A stretch of 64,000 bases of DNA from Pseudaeromonas sharmana (GCF_042649925.1 NZ_JBHSAF010000015.1:1-64000); one strand, 5' to 3'. Shown: positions 34,284 through 43,524, numbered from the stretch's first letter. The notes: generated from the sequence alone by a model not told the origin. Made by a program: numbers and translations.

Positions 34284-34867
34284 CGGTTCCAGATGCGCTT
34301 TTCCTGGCCGCTGAGCAGACGCTGTATATTTTCGTGATGCCGGTAGATGATAAGAGCGCATAGCATGGCGACCGGCAGCGTAAACTCGGGTTTCAGCCAG
34401 TAGGTATACAGCGGTGCCAGCAGGGCGGCGATTAGGGCCGCCAGCGATGAATAGCCAGAGGCGAACAATACGATCAGCCAGGTGCCGAGCATCATGGCGC
34501 CCATGTCCAGACCGATCGGCATCAAGGCTCCGAGCGCAGTGGCGACCCCCTTGCCACCGCGGAAGTGGAAGAAGATGGGATACATGTGCCCCAGGCAGGC
34601 CGCGATGCCGATCAGTCCAAGGAAGAAGGGGCTGATGCCAAGATACCAGGAGAGATACACAGGTACCGTTCCCTTGAGCATATCTGCCAGCAGCACCCAG
34701 ACTGCGGCGAGGCGTCCACCAAGCCGCAGTACATTGGTGGTTCCGGGGTTGTGCGAGCCATGTTCACGGGGATCGGGCAGCCCATACAGACGGCAGACCA
34801 GCACGGCGCTGGAGACAGAACCGCCCAGATAGGCAAGCATGATCATGATGATGGCTAATGGAGTCAT
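34262..34867 (-). CDS. plsY: Acyl-phosphate glycerol-3-phosphate acyltransferase PlsY
   Basis: Inner-membrane enzyme that transfers an acyl group from acyl-phosphate to glycerol 3-phosphate, the first step of phospholipid synthesis. 201 residues with five hydrophobic helices. All three active-site motifs are visible: SVSSAVLVCRLYGLPDPREHGSHNPG, with the SHNPGTTN segment; LADMLKGTVPV; and the glycine-rich HFRGGKGVATALG. Divergent from folB, convergent with tsaD, as in E. coli. Confidence 0.96.
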   Translation of the reverse strand: MTPLAIIMIMLAYLGGSVSSAVLVCRLYGLPDPREHGSHNPGTTNVLRLGGRLAAVWVLLADMLKGTVPVYLSWYLGISPFFLGLIGIAACLGHMYPIFFHFRGGKGVATALGALMPIGLDMGAMMLGTWLIVLFASGYSSLAALIAALLAPLYTYWLKPEFTLPVAMLCALIIYRHHENIQRLLSGQEKRIWNRKKQRRP

Positions 34868-34992
34868 CCGTCGGCTCAGGGTTGTGTTGGGGCGGCTGTG
34901 CGGTAAGATCCGCCGCTAATATGGCCGGATCATAGGCTCAAATGAGCAAAATAGGTATCCGACCTGTGATGCATTTTGACGGAGAGATGACG

Positions 34993-35346
34993 ATGGACAA
35001 GGTATTTGTCTCCGGTTTGGAGGTGATGTGCACGATTGGCGCCTATGACTGGGAGAAGACGATCCAGCAGAAACTGATCTTCGATCTGGAGATGGCGTTC
35101 GATAATCGCCCTGCTGCTGCGACAGATGATCTGTCTCTGGCGTTGGATTACGCCCGTGTCTCGCAGAGCGTCATCGCCCTGGTGCAGTCGGAGCCGATCG
35201 AGTTGGTGGAGACGGTTGCCGAACGGGTTGCTGCGCTGATCCTGGCGGAATTTTCGCTGCCCTGGGTCAAGGTGCGCGTCACCAAGCCCCATGCCGTGCT
35301 GGCGGCGCGGGGCGGTGTCGGTGTTGAAATCATCCGGGAGGCCTGA
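34993..35346 (+). CDS. folB: Dihydroneopterin aldolase
   Basis: Converts dihydroneopterin to 6-hydroxymethyl-dihydropterin and glycolaldehyde in folate synthesis. 117 residues (E. coli 122), with the conserved core VMCTIGAYDWEKTIQQKLIF and the catalytic Lys in VKVRVTKPHAV. I start at ATG 34993 (MDKVFVSGLE) because GGAGAG lies just before it and it matches the family; 17 more codons are open upstream. The stop shares one base with the folK start. Confidence 0.95.
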   Translation: MDKVFVSGLEVMCTIGAYDWEKTIQQKLIFDLEMAFDNRPAAATDDLSLALDYARVSQSVIALVQSEPIELVETVAERVAALILAEFSLPWVKVRVTKPHAVLAARGGVGVEIIREA

Positions 35347-35852
35347 TGGCGACCATCTATATCGGCATCGGCAGCAACATTCAGCGCGACGAACACATCA
35401 ATGCTGGGTGCCGTTCGTTGGCGGCGGCGTTTTCCGCGTTGCGCTGCTCTGCCGTGTACGAGAGTTCGGCCGTCGGCTTTGATGGGGATCCGTTTTATAA
35501 CCTGGTGGCGGAGGCGCAGACCGCACAGTCTGTGGCTCAGGTCTGCCAGACGTTGCGCGCCATCGAGTTTCGCCATGGCCGACCAGCAGATGCCCGCAAA
35601 TTCTCGTCGCGCACCTTGGATTTGGACCTGTTGGCCTATGATGCCCTGTGTTTGCGCGACCCACTGGTGCTGCCACGCGAAGAGGTGCTGACCAACGCGT
35701 TTGTGCTGCGGCCGTTTGCCGAACTCTCGCCAGCGTATCGTCACCCGGTGGCTGGGTTGACGTTGGCCGAGTTATGGCATCGTTTTGATGCGGCTCAGCA
35801 GCCGCTGCGCCAGGTGGATTTCCCTTGGTCGCAGGAACGGGTCTATGTCTGA
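35346..35852 (+). CDS. folK: 6-hydroxymethyl-dihydropterin pyrophosphokinase
   Basis: Next step after FolB: transfers pyrophosphate from ATP to hydroxymethyl-dihydropterin. 168 residues, starting MATIYIGIGSNIQRDEH and with the signature SRTLDLDLLAYDALCLRDP that holds the metal-binding aspartates (DLDLL). GGAGG lies four bases before the ATG. Adjacent to folB here, whereas in E. coli folK is elsewhere, next to pcnB; overlapping starts link folB, folK and uppP in one operon. Confidence 0.95.
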   Translation: MATIYIGIGSNIQRDEHINAGCRSLAAAFSALRCSAVYESSAVGFDGDPFYNLVAEAQTAQSVAQVCQTLRAIEFRHGRPADARKFSSRTLDLDLLAYDALCLRDPLVLPREEVLTNAFVLRPFAELSPAYRHPVAGLTLAELWHRFDAAQQPLRQVDFPWSQERVYV

Positions 35853-36654
35853 TTGGCAAGCGCTGATCCTGGCGCTGCTGCAGGGGCTGACGGAGTTTTT
35901 GCCGATCTCCAGTTCGGCCCACCTGATTTTGCCGGCGCAGTTGTTCGGCTGGCCGGATCAGGGACTGGCCTTCGATGTGGCTGTGCACGTCGGCACCCTG
36001 GTGGCGGTCATCAGTTATTTTCGCCATGACCTGCAACAGATGCTGACGGCCGGCACCACTGCGCTGCGCGGTGGTGAGGTTCGCCCGGAGGCTCGACTGC
36101 TGGGGGCTATCTTGCTGGCGACCCTGCCGGCGCTCGTCCTCGGAGGGGTGGCCAGCGAGCTGATTGCCTCCGCACTGCGTTCGACCTGGGTGATTGCCGT
36201 GACCACGCTGTTGTTTGGGGTGCTGATGGGGATCGCGGACCGGTATGGGCGCAAACAGCAACCTCTGTCGGCGCTGACATGGCGTCAGGCATTGTGGATT
36301 GGCCTGGCTCAGGCGCTGGCGTTGATTCCAGGCACTTCGCGCTCGGGGATCACCTTGACGATGGCCCTGGCGCTGGGGCTGCAGCCACAGGCCGCCGCAC
36401 GATTCTCATTTTTGTTGTCCATTCCGGTGATTCTGCTGGCGGGGGGGTACCAGGCACTCGGCGTGTGGAACCAGGCCGAGCCGTTAGCCTGGCGGCCGCT
36501 GATGATCGGTGTGCTGGTCTCGTTTTGCAGCGCCCTGCTGGTGATCCACCTGTTTCTGCGCGCCTTGGCGCGTATCGGCTTGTGGCCCTTTGTGCTTTAT
36601 CGTTTGGCGCTGGGCATATTTCTGTGTCTGTGGTTGGCCTGTTCGGCCGGGTGA
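35845..36654 (+). CDS. uppP: Undecaprenyl-diphosphate phosphatase
   Basis: Recycles the lipid carrier of cell-wall precursors by removing one phosphate; confers bacitracin resistance. 269 residues, integral membrane. The two active-site motifs are clear: LLQGLTEFLPISSSAHLILP near the N-terminus, and LALIPGTSRSGITLTMALAL with the catalytic Ser and Arg in the second half. I start at ATG 35845 (MSDWQALILA), preceded by AGGA; it overlaps folK by eight bases. Also called bacA. Confidence 0.96.
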   Translation: MSDWQALILALLQGLTEFLPISSSAHLILPAQLFGWPDQGLAFDVAVHVGTLVAVISYFRHDLQQMLTAGTTALRGGEVRPEARLLGAILLATLPALVLGGVASELIASALRSTWVIAVTTLLFGVLMGIADRYGRKQQPLSALTWRQALWIGLAQALALIPGTSRSGITLTMALALGLQPQAAARFSFLLSIPVILLAGGYQALGVWNQAEPLAWRPLMIGVLVSFCSALLVIHLFLRALARIGLWPFVLYRLALGIFLCLWLACSAG

Positions 36655-36733
36655 GGAATCGGACCATCACGGATCCATGAACTCTGTTCTTGCGGGGCGG
36701 ACTATACCAGATGCCGCCCCTGCTTATTTCGGT

Positions 36734-36751
36734 GCTCCGCGGGAGCGGAGC
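36734..36751. terminator. Hairpin between uppP and cca
   Basis: GCTCCGC/GCGGAGC with loop GGGA, in the 172-base gap between the convergent uppP and cca genes. There is no T run on either side; candidate terminator only. Confidence 0.4.
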
Positions 36752-36826
36752 AAGGCACCAGGTGCGCGGATCGAGCCGGGGGATGCGCGTGGCTTCGCCT
36801 CGTTGAGGGACGAACACAGAGGCGAC

Positions 36827-38059
36827 TCAGCGTTCCAGCCAACGGCAGCGGACCTCACGGATAGCTTTTTGCCGCGCGCGCGCCAGCTGTTGGCGGATGG
36901 CTTCGCCACGGTAACCGGCTTCGATGATCGGTTGTACCGGCACGGCTTGCGCAGCGGCAAAGGCTTCGGCGACATAGTCCGGTTCAGGATAGGCTTTGTC
37001 GGCAAAACCGAGGCGGCCGTGGAAGTCGGCACGACAGCAGTCGAGCAGATGACGCAGCCGGTGAGGTCGACGCCAGGCATCGACGCGATCAAACAGCCGC
37101 AGCAGCGTCACGGTGCGCAACTCGGGGGCGATGTGCACCAGACAGTGCAGTTCGCTGACCAGCAGTGCCAGCTCTCGCAGCTCGTTCGGTACGCGGTAGC
37201 GCTCACAGAAGGCCTGGATCGGTACTAGGCCTCGTTCACCGTGACCGTGGTGACTGGGCAGTATCTCCGCTGGCGTCAGGGCTTTGCCAAAGTCATGGCA
37301 CAGGGTGGCAAAGCGCACTGCCAGTTCATCGGAACGCAGCGCTGCCTGCTCGATGGCCATCAGGGCGTGGATGCCGGTGTCGATCTCCGGGTGCCACTGT
37401 GGTCGTGCCGGAACGCCAAACAGCCGATCCAGCTCGGGGAACAGCACGGCAAGGGCTCCGCACTCCCGCAGCACTTGAAAAAAGACCTGCGGGTTAGCAC
37501 CGCTTAACACCTTTTCCAGCTCTTTCCATACCCGCTCCGCGGTCAGATGTTCAAGCTCGCCACTGTGGCTCATTTCACGCAGCAGTTGCCGGGTCTCGTC
37601 GGCGATCGAAAAACCGAGGTGATGAAAACGGGCTGCAAACCGCGCCAGGCGCAGCACCCGCAGTGGGTCCTCGCGGAACGCCGGGGAGACATGACGCAAG
37701 CAGCGGGCGTGCAGATCCTTCACGCCACCGTAGGGGTCGTGCAGCGTGCCGTCAGCGGCTTCGGCAATCGCGTTGATCGTCAGATCGCGTCGCAGCAAAT
37801 CCTCTTCCAGCGTGACTTCCGGCGCCGCGTGGCAGGCAAACCCGGTGTAGCCGTGGCCCTGCTTGCGTTCGAGGCGGGCGAGGGCGTACTCCTCCTTGGT
37901 GTGTGGATGCAAAAACACCGGGAAATCCCGGCCGACCGGCTCAAAGCCTTGAGCCAGCAGCATCTCGGCAGTCGCGCCGACCACGACATAGTCGCGCTCA
38001 TGTACTGGTAGCCCCAGCAAACGATCGCGCACCGCCCCTCCTACCAGATAGATCTGCAC
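36827..38059 (-). CDS. cca: Multifunctional CCA-adding enzyme (tRNA nucleotidyltransferase with HD domain)
   Basis: Adds or repairs the 3' CCA of tRNAs; the HD part has 2'3'-cyclic phosphodiesterase and phosphatase activity. 410 residues: nucleotidyltransferase head (IYLVGGAVRDRLLGLPVHER, then the DxD pair in ERDYVVVG), the RRDLTINAIAEA motif, and a C-terminal HD domain (RFATLCHDFGKALT). The start is a GTG at 38059 (VQIYLVGG), because GGAGG lies five bases upstream and it matches E. coli Cca; a longer ATG-started frame (38152) would add 31 residues absent from the family. Confidence 0.95.
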   Translation of the reverse strand: MQIYLVGGAVRDRLLGLPVHERDYVVVGATAEMLLAQGFEPVGRDFPVFLHPHTKEEYALARLERKQGHGYTGFACHAAPEVTLEEDLLRRDLTINAIAEAADGTLHDPYGGVKDLHARCLRHVSPAFREDPLRVLRLARFAARFHHLGFSIADETRQLLREMSHSGELEHLTAERVWKELEKVLSGANPQVFFQVLRECGALAVLFPELDRLFGVPARPQWHPEIDTGIHALMAIEQAALRSDELAVRFATLCHDFGKALTPAEILPSHHGHGERGLVPIQAFCERYRVPNELRELALLVSELHCLVHIAPELRTVTLLRLFDRVDAWRRPHRLRHLLDCCRADFHGRLGFADKAYPEPDYVAEAFAAAQAVPVQPIIEAGYRGEAIRQQLARARQKAIREVRCRWLER

Positions 38060-38241
38060 CCACGCCTCCGAATCGCTGTTATCAACGCTCTGCCGAAGTT
38101 TCGACCAGAGCGCATTGGCACGTTGCCGACAGTATATCCGCTTTGACATCAATGTACGCTGGCTTTAACCTGCCGCCTGTTATGCCATCCGATGAGCACA
38201 GTGCCGTGTCCTGCGTCGGACGCAGAGCCGGGAGAGTCAGC

Positions 38242-39864
38242 ATGTACAAAGCGTTTTTCGGCCTGACCGAGAGTCCGTTCTCGATCTCGCCGAACCCTAA
38301 ATACCTCTATATGAGTGAACGCCACACCGAGGCGTTGACGCACCTGAATTATGGTCTGCGCGAGGGCGGGGGCTTTGTGTTGCTGACTGGCGAGGTGGGT
38401 ACCGGCAAGACCACGGTATCGCGCAGCCTGCGTCAGCAGTTACCGGAAAACACCGACCTGGCGCTGGTGCTCAATCCGACGCTGACCGAACGCGAACTGC
38501 TGGCGGCCACCTGTGACGAGTTTGGTGTCAGCTACCCGGCGCAGGCCGGTCTCAAGGAACTTGGCGATGCCCTGCGTGCCTACCTGATCGCCAACCACGC
38601 ATCTGGACGGCGTTCGTTGCTGTTGATAGACGAGGCGCAGCATCTTAGTGCCGAGGTGCTGGAGCAGTTGCGACTGCTGACCAACCTGGAAACGGATGAT
38701 GCCAAGTTATTGCAGGTGGTGTTGATTGGTCAGCCCGAGTTGCAGGCCTTGTTGCGTCAGCCTTTGCTGCGCCAGCTGGCACAGCGTATCACGGCACGTT
38801 ATCACTTGCTGCCGTTGTCGCGGGAGGATGTGGATGCCTATGTGCGCTTCCGCTTGCAGGTGGCGGGCTGTGTGCAACCCATCTTCACGGCGGCGGCCAT
38901 TCGGGCCCTGCACCGTCTGAGCGGCGGGATCCCTCGTTTGATCAATCTGATTGCCGAGCGTGCCTTGTTGGGGGCCTTTGCGGCGAATGCCCATCGCATC
39001 GATGACAAGCTGGTGGTGAAAGCCGCCTATGATGCGCTGGGCGTGGAAGATCGCGGCACCAGCGGTTGGGGCATGTTGGCATATACCTTCTGCGGATTGC
39101 TGATGCTGGTCGCCGGCTGGTTTGGCTGGCAGCACTGGGGGTGGTTCCCGAGCCCCAAGATCACGCGCATCGAAGTACCGGTGACCCTGCCGCCGGATGC
39201 CAAGGTCATGAAACGCTTCGAGACAGCGCTGGCGCAGGCCAGTTACCAGGACGAGGCGATGTTGACGCTGTTCCGCATCTGGGGGTTCGAACCGTCGCTG
39301 GATGAGGCCAACTGTGATAATGCCAGCCGGGTGGGCCTGCTCTGCCAGCAGGGAACGGGCAAGCTTGAGGAGCTGCAGGCGCTCGATCATCCGGCGGTAG
39401 TGCGACTATTTGACGAGAATGCCAGCGAGTTTTATGCCGACTTGCTGCGTCTGGACGACAAGAGTGCCGACCTGCTGATCGATGGCGAGACCTGGACCGT
39501 GACCCGCGCCTGGCTGGAGCAGGCGTGGGGAGATGAATATACCCTGTTGTGGCGTTTGCCCAAGAGTGGTAGCCGCAGCATTACACCGCGTAGCGGCAAG
39601 GCCGATGTGCAGTGGCTGGAAAACGCCCTCAGTCGTGCGTTCAAGGAGCGGCCGCGCAAGATCAGCAAGTTTGACAGCCAGTTGGCCGACAAGCTCAAGC
39701 GCTTTCAGCAGGCGGAGGGGCTCAAGCCGGACGGTGTGGCGGGTACCCAGACCTTGATTCGCCTCAATGCCCGCAGCCGCGAGCCTATGCCCCGTCTCGA
39801 TCGCCCGGCCGAAGTGGCCGTCCAGGATGAAGATGAGACCGCCGTCGAGAGGAGTGCCAGCTGA
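38242..39864 (+). CDS. exeA: Type II secretion ATPase ExeA (GspA)
   Basis: Inner-membrane ATPase that, with ExeB, places the type II secretin in the outer membrane by remodelling peptidoglycan. 540 residues. The N-terminal AAA+ domain starts MYKAFFGLTESPFSISPNPK, with Walker A GEVGTGKTT and Walker B SLLLIDEAQHL. A single transmembrane helix is at about 275-293 (WGMLAYTFCGLLMLVAGWF), and the C-terminal peptidoglycan-binding domain (about 480-520) includes LKRFQQAEGLKPDGVAGTQT. ATG 38242 has GGGAG before it. Divergent from cca. The stop and the exeB start share one base. Confidence 0.93.
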   Translation: MYKAFFGLTESPFSISPNPKYLYMSERHTEALTHLNYGLREGGGFVLLTGEVGTGKTTVSRSLRQQLPENTDLALVLNPTLTERELLAATCDEFGVSYPAQAGLKELGDALRAYLIANHASGRRSLLLIDEAQHLSAEVLEQLRLLTNLETDDAKLLQVVLIGQPELQALLRQPLLRQLAQRITARYHLLPLSREDVDAYVRFRLQVAGCVQPIFTAAAIRALHRLSGGIPRLINLIAERALLGAFAANAHRIDDKLVVKAAYDALGVEDRGTSGWGMLAYTFCGLLMLVAGWFGWQHWGWFPSPKITRIEVPVTLPPDAKVMKRFETALAQASYQDEAMLTLFRIWGFEPSLDEANCDNASRVGLLCQQGTGKLEELQALDHPAVVRLFDENASEFYADLLRLDDKSADLLIDGETWTVTRAWLEQAWGDEYTLLWRLPKSGSRSITPRSGKADVQWLENALSRAFKERPRKISKFDSQLADKLKRFQQAEGLKPDGVAGTQTLIRLNARSREPMPRLDRPAEVAVQDEDETAVERSAS

Positions 39865-40583
39865 TGTCGATCCTGCTTTCTGCCAAACGTCAACATGAAA
39901 GACCCAGTTCAGCCTTTGAAGCCAGCCTGGGGCTCGGCGTCGAACGTGAGCGTCGATGGCTGGGGCCCTTGCTGGCCTGGGTGATCGGCATGCCGCTGTG
40001 TGTGGTGCTGGGGGCTGGTGCCAATTATGGTTGGCACTGGTGGAATAACAAACCGCGCGAAGAGCGCATCGAAATCCGCAAAGTGACGCCGTTGCCGTAC
40101 CAGGTCGCGCAACAGCAGCAGGAATTTACGACGATACCGTTCCCGGCACCGGCTGAGCCCGAGATCACGACTGTGATGCCGACGCCACAGACTGTCCAGG
40201 CTGAACCGGATCCGCTAAACGGTGTCGATATGAATGGCATCTCGCCTGCGCTGGCGCAACGTTTCCGCCAGGCCGTGGAGACAGCACCTGGTGCCGAGGA
40301 GGTGCAACCGTTGCCGGACGCTGCCCCGCCAGCGGCTACGCCGCTGGCCGATCTGCCGACAGCCGTTGCCCGTCAGGTGCCACCGTTGCGTTATAGCTCC
40401 CACGTCTACTCGTCGACGGCGGCGAATCGCATCATCACCCTGAACGGTCACGATTACCGTGAAGGTGAAGAGGTGGCTCCCGGGGTCAGGCTGTTGCAGA
40501 TCCAGGCTGATTACAGCATCTTCCGGGTTGGGGGGCAGAGCTTCAGCCTGGCGTCGCTCACAGACTGGAGTGGCGTGCAATAA
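39864..40583 (+). CDS. exeB: Type II secretion protein ExeB (GspB)
   Basis: Partner of ExeA. 239 residues: a short cytoplasmic N-terminus, a membrane helix (about 32-54), a Pro/Ala-rich periplasmic linker (about 85-165) and a C-terminal GspB domain with RYSSHVYSSTAANRIITLNG and FRVGGQSFSL, typical of the family. Coupled with exeA by overlapping stop and start. Followed by a perfect hairpin. Confidence 0.92.
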   Translation: MSILLSAKRQHERPSSAFEASLGLGVERERRWLGPLLAWVIGMPLCVVLGAGANYGWHWWNNKPREERIEIRKVTPLPYQVAQQQQEFTTIPFPAPAEPEITTVMPTPQTVQAEPDPLNGVDMNGISPALAQRFRQAVETAPGAEEVQPLPDAAPPAATPLADLPTAVARQVPPLRYSSHVYSSTAANRIITLNGHDYREGEEVAPGVRLLQIQADYSIFRVGGQSFSLASLTDWSGVQ

Positions 40584-40633
40584 CCGCCATGCCGGTTGTG
40601 CACATCGGGGCCCAGATTGGGTTCGCTCGATAT

Positions 40634-40662
40634 GTTAAGGCGCCACTGGCGCCTTAACTGTT
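40634..40662 (+). terminator. Terminator after exeAB
   Basis: 11-bp perfect stem GTTAAGGCGCC/GGCGCCTTAAC with the three-base loop ACT, then TGTTTCT. A second candidate (ACAGTGCCGC/GCGGCACTGT, 40706-40715 with 40732-40741, followed by TTT) lies 50 bases further on. Confidence 0.72.
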
Positions 40663-40802
40663 TCTGTCACCTGACTTAACCGTCTCTTTCGATGCCATGC
40701 AACGCACAGTGCCGCCCTGTCGATTCATGGAGCGGCACTGTTTTGGCGGTCGGCTGTCGAGGCGCATAAGTCCTCAGGATACGCGCGTCAGCGTCTGGTG
40801 AC

Positions 40803-41477
40803 TCAATTCATCCAGCGATCCTTGCGACGACGCTGTGGTCGCGGTAGCCATGGCAGCAGCAACCCCAGCAGCAAACCGACACCGGCAATGATTGCGCCTT
40901 CGCGCCACCAACGATACTGAGCATCCTGTTCGCGGGTATCGAGCCGGGATTTCAGCGTCTGATTCTCTGCGTGTAATTGACTTAACTTGGCGCTCTGGGT
41001 CTGGAGTTGCTCGGCCTGCTGCTGATTTTGTTGTTTGAGCTGGTTGAGTTCGGCAACTTGCTCCTTGATCTGGCGCGCCTGCTCGGTATCGAGGTTGTCC
41101 AGGGTGTGCTGTAAGGCGTCCAGTCTCTGTTGCAGTTTGGGCGCCAGTATCTTGAAACTCTCGCCGCTTTGTAGCGATTCACTGGCGATCCAGGCAGTGC
41201 GCCCCTTGGGATCGATGATTTGGCTGTATTTACCATCGTCACTGAGTGCCAAAAACTGTACCGCGTCACCAGCCTTGATGCTGCCTAGGATGCGGTACTG
41301 CTTGCCCGGTCCGCCGTGCAGAAAGGTGTAGAGATTATCGGAGACATACCGGGTGGCATGGGACTGTGCCGGCGCCGTCTCAGGTGCGGCCGGCGGTGTT
41401 GTCAAATCAGCGGCTTGCGAGAGGAGCGGCAACAGAGCCAGTAACAGCAGAGGACGTTTCACGTTCAGTACTTCCAT
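40803..41477 (-). CDS. ygiM: SH3-domain periplasmic membrane protein YgiM (TIGR04211-like)
   Basis: A 224-residue envelope protein: signal peptide (LLLLALLPLLSQAA), bacterial SH3 domain (about 45-105, HATRYVSDNLYTFLHGGPGK and GRTAWIASESL), a long coiled coil (about 110-180, Gln/Leu/Glu-rich) and a C-terminal transmembrane helix (about 193-212) with a short basic tail. It corresponds to E. coli YgiM, at the equivalent place in the cca-ygiF interval. Role not established. Confidence 0.88.
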   Translation of the reverse strand: MEVLNVKRPLLLLALLPLLSQAADLTTPPAAPETAPAQSHATRYVSDNLYTFLHGGPGKQYRILGSIKAGDAVQFLALSDDGKYSQIIDPKGRTAWIASESLQSGESFKILAPKLQQRLDALQHTLDNLDTEQARQIKEQVAELNQLKQQNQQQAEQLQTQSAKLSQLHAENQTLKSRLDTREQDAQYRWWREGAIIAGVGLLLGLLLPWLPRPQRRRKDRWMN

Positions 41478-41505
41478 CAGTAGGGGAAGGCTCCAGCATA
41501 AACAG

Positions 41506-41537
41506 GCGCCCGGGGAAGGACAACCTCACCCGGGCGC
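41506..41537 (-). terminator. Hairpin after pit
   Basis: GCGCCCGGG/CCCGGGCGC stem (41506-41514 with 41529-41537) with a 14-base loop, 24 bases beyond the pit stop. The T run is poor; a candidate terminator for the phoU-like/pit operon. Confidence 0.45.
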
Positions 41538-41560
41538 AACATATGACGGATGTGACGGAT

Positions 41561-42826
41561 TTACAGGAACATCCAGCGCAACAGATAGAAAATGCCAATC
41601 GCCAGCGCGGCACCGGCAGGCAGTGTGATGACCCAGGAGACCACGATGTTGCGTACCACGCCGAGGTTGATCGCGGCGATGCCGCGGGCCAGGCCCACTC
41701 CCATGATGGCTCCCACCAGGGTCTGGGTTGTGGAGATCGGCAAGCCGGTACCAGAGGCGATCACCACAGTGCTAGCGGTCGCCAGTTGGGCGGCAAATCC
41801 ACGGCTCGGTGTCAGCTGGGTGATACCGCTACCGACGGTGGCCATCACCTTGTGCCCCATGATGGCCAGACCCAGGACGATGCCGACAGCCCCCAACGGC
41901 AGTACCCACCAGTCGATGTGGCTTTTGGCGGCAACGGCGCCGGCCTGGCTGACGGTGGAGACCACGGCCGACAACGGACCGATGGCGTTGGCTACGTCGT
42001 TCGAGCCATGGGCAAATGCCATGGCACAGGCAGTGACGATCATCAAGATGGCGAACACCTTCTCGACATTGGTGTAATGCATCTGCAGGTCGGCCTCCGG
42101 GTTGAAGCGCAGGCGCTGGATGATGACCCAGCCGAGCGTCCCGATCAGCAGCGATATCACCAGCGAGAGCAACAAGCCTTCCGCTGTGCTCAGGTGCAGT
42201 CCTACGTGCTTGAGTCCTTTTTGCAGCGTGACGATGGCGATCACCAGCGCGGTCAGGAAGATGTAGAACGGGCCGACACGCCGCGCGCTCTGCAGCGGAT
42301 CCTGGGTGTTGAAAATCCACTTCTGCACACTGATAAACAGGCCATAGGCCAGCAGGCCGGAGATGGCAGGGGTGATGATCCAGGAGCCGACGATACCGCC
42401 GAACTTGCCCCATTGCACGGCCTCGGCGCCGACGCTGACGACGGCAAAACCGACGATGGCGCCTATGATGGAGTGGGTGGTGGAGACGGGCCAGCCGTAA
42501 TGGGAGGCGAGGACCAGCCAGATTCCGGCGGCCAGCAGTGCCGAAATCATGCCCAGGATCAACCATTCCGGATGGCCGGCGAACGCCACTGTATCTATGA
42601 TGCCGTCCTTGATGGTCGAGGTCACCTCGCCGCCAGCCAGATAGGCACCGGCAAACTCGAAGATCATGGCGATGATGATCGCCTGGCGTATGGTCAGGGA
42701 GCGGGTTCCGACCGAGGTGCCCATCGCATTGGCGACGTCATTGGCACCGATCCCCCAGGCCATCAGGAAGCCGAACGCAGCGGCAATCAGCACCAGCGTG
42801 GTGCCATAGTTAGCAATCATGTCCAT
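41561..42826 (-). CDS. pit: Low-affinity inorganic phosphate transporter, Pit family
   Basis: Integral membrane phosphate (metal-phosphate) transporter of 421 residues, PiT/PHO-4 family. The two inverted family signatures are GFLMAWGIGANDVANAMGTSVG near the N-terminus and ACAMAFAHGSNDVANAIGPL in the second half. About 10-12 helices. Cotranscribed with the PhoU-like gene 17 bases upstream; such pairs are usual. Confidence 0.93.
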   Translation of the reverse strand: MDMIANYGTTLVLIAAAFGFLMAWGIGANDVANAMGTSVGTRSLTIRQAIIIAMIFEFAGAYLAGGEVTSTIKDGIIDTVAFAGHPEWLILGMISALLAAGIWLVLASHYGWPVSTTHSIIGAIVGFAVVSVGAEAVQWGKFGGIVGSWIITPAISGLLAYGLFISVQKWIFNTQDPLQSARRVGPFYIFLTALVIAIVTLQKGLKHVGLHLSTAEGLLLSLVISLLIGTLGWVIIQRLRFNPEADLQMHYTNVEKVFAILMIVTACAMAFAHGSNDVANAIGPLSAVVSTVSQAGAVAAKSHIDWWVLPLGAVGIVLGLAIMGHKVMATVGSGITQLTPSRGFAAQLATASTVVIASGTGLPISTTQTLVGAIMGVGLARGIAAINLGVVRNIVVSWVITLPAGAALAIGIFYLLRWMFL

Positions 42827-42843
42827 CTGTGGGCTCTCTTCGG

Positions 42844-43524
42844 TTAGCGGCGGGCGAGCATCAGCTCAAGGCGGGCGCCGACACGATCGGCCTGATCGGC
42901 CAGATCGCCGATGTTTTCCAATACCTTGTACAGGAACATCACATCAACAGGGTTGAGGCTGGACTCCAGCGTGTAGAGTTTTTGACGCAGCCGGATCTGC
43001 AGGCGATCGGTGTCGTCCTCGATCTCGTCCAGCTGGTGCACCATCTGCTCGACCAGCTCGATTTCGCGACCGCGGAAGCCGGTTTCCAGCAGATCATCCA
43101 GTTCGTTGATCGCCTTGGTTGCCAGCGCGGTCGCGTCCTGGCAACGCTGCAGGTAGGTGCGCAACTCCGGGCCCAATTCGGCAGGAAAGCCAAGCTGCCG
43201 GCCGAGCATCAGGCCGGCGATGTCCTTGGCGCGATTGGCAATCTTGTCTTGTTGGGTCAGCAACTCGAGCAAATCCGTGCGGGCCAAAGGCATTAACAGA
43301 CCATGGGGCAAACGGAGGCGGATACCGCGTTTGAGCTGATCAGCCTCGCGCTCCAGGTGATCGATACGCTGCTGTAACTCGCTGGCGGCTACCCAGTCGC
43401 GGGCCAGAATGGCATCAAAAAAAGGCAGCAAATAGCCGGAGCACTCATGCACCTTGTTCATATGCTGCTGCATCGGTTTCAGCGGAGACTTGGCAAACAG
43501 TCCCAATATGGTATTAACTGGCAT
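42844..43524 (-). CDS. PhoU-like DUF47 family protein (TIGR00153), Pit accessory
   Basis: Helical cytoplasmic protein of 226 residues, DUF47/TIGR00153 family, which accompanies Pit transporters and probably modulates them. It has the family start MPVNTILGLFAKSPLKPMQQH and the ExxxD metal motifs around LEREADQLKRGIRLRLPHGL and VHQLDEIEDDTDRLQ. I start at ATG 43524; the frame is open for 24 further codons upstream, but without family similarity. Lies 17 bases upstream of pit. Confidence 0.9.
   Translation of the reverse strand: MPVNTILGLFAKSPLKPMQQHMNKVHECSGYLLPFFDAILARDWVAASELQQRIDHLEREADQLKRGIRLRLPHGLLMPLARTDLLELLTQQDKIANRAKDIAGLMLGRQLGFPAELGPELRTYLQRCQDATALATKAINELDDLLETGFRGREIELVEQMVHQLDEIEDDTDRLQIRLRQKLYTLESSLNPVDVMFLYKVLENIGDLADQADRVGARLELMLARR

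Noticed and set aside
41366..42847. A 493-codon plus-strand frame opposite ygiM and pit
   Set aside because: It is the mirror of two well-identified genes, with no recognisable domain and low-complexity composition (Gly, Asp, His, Gln).
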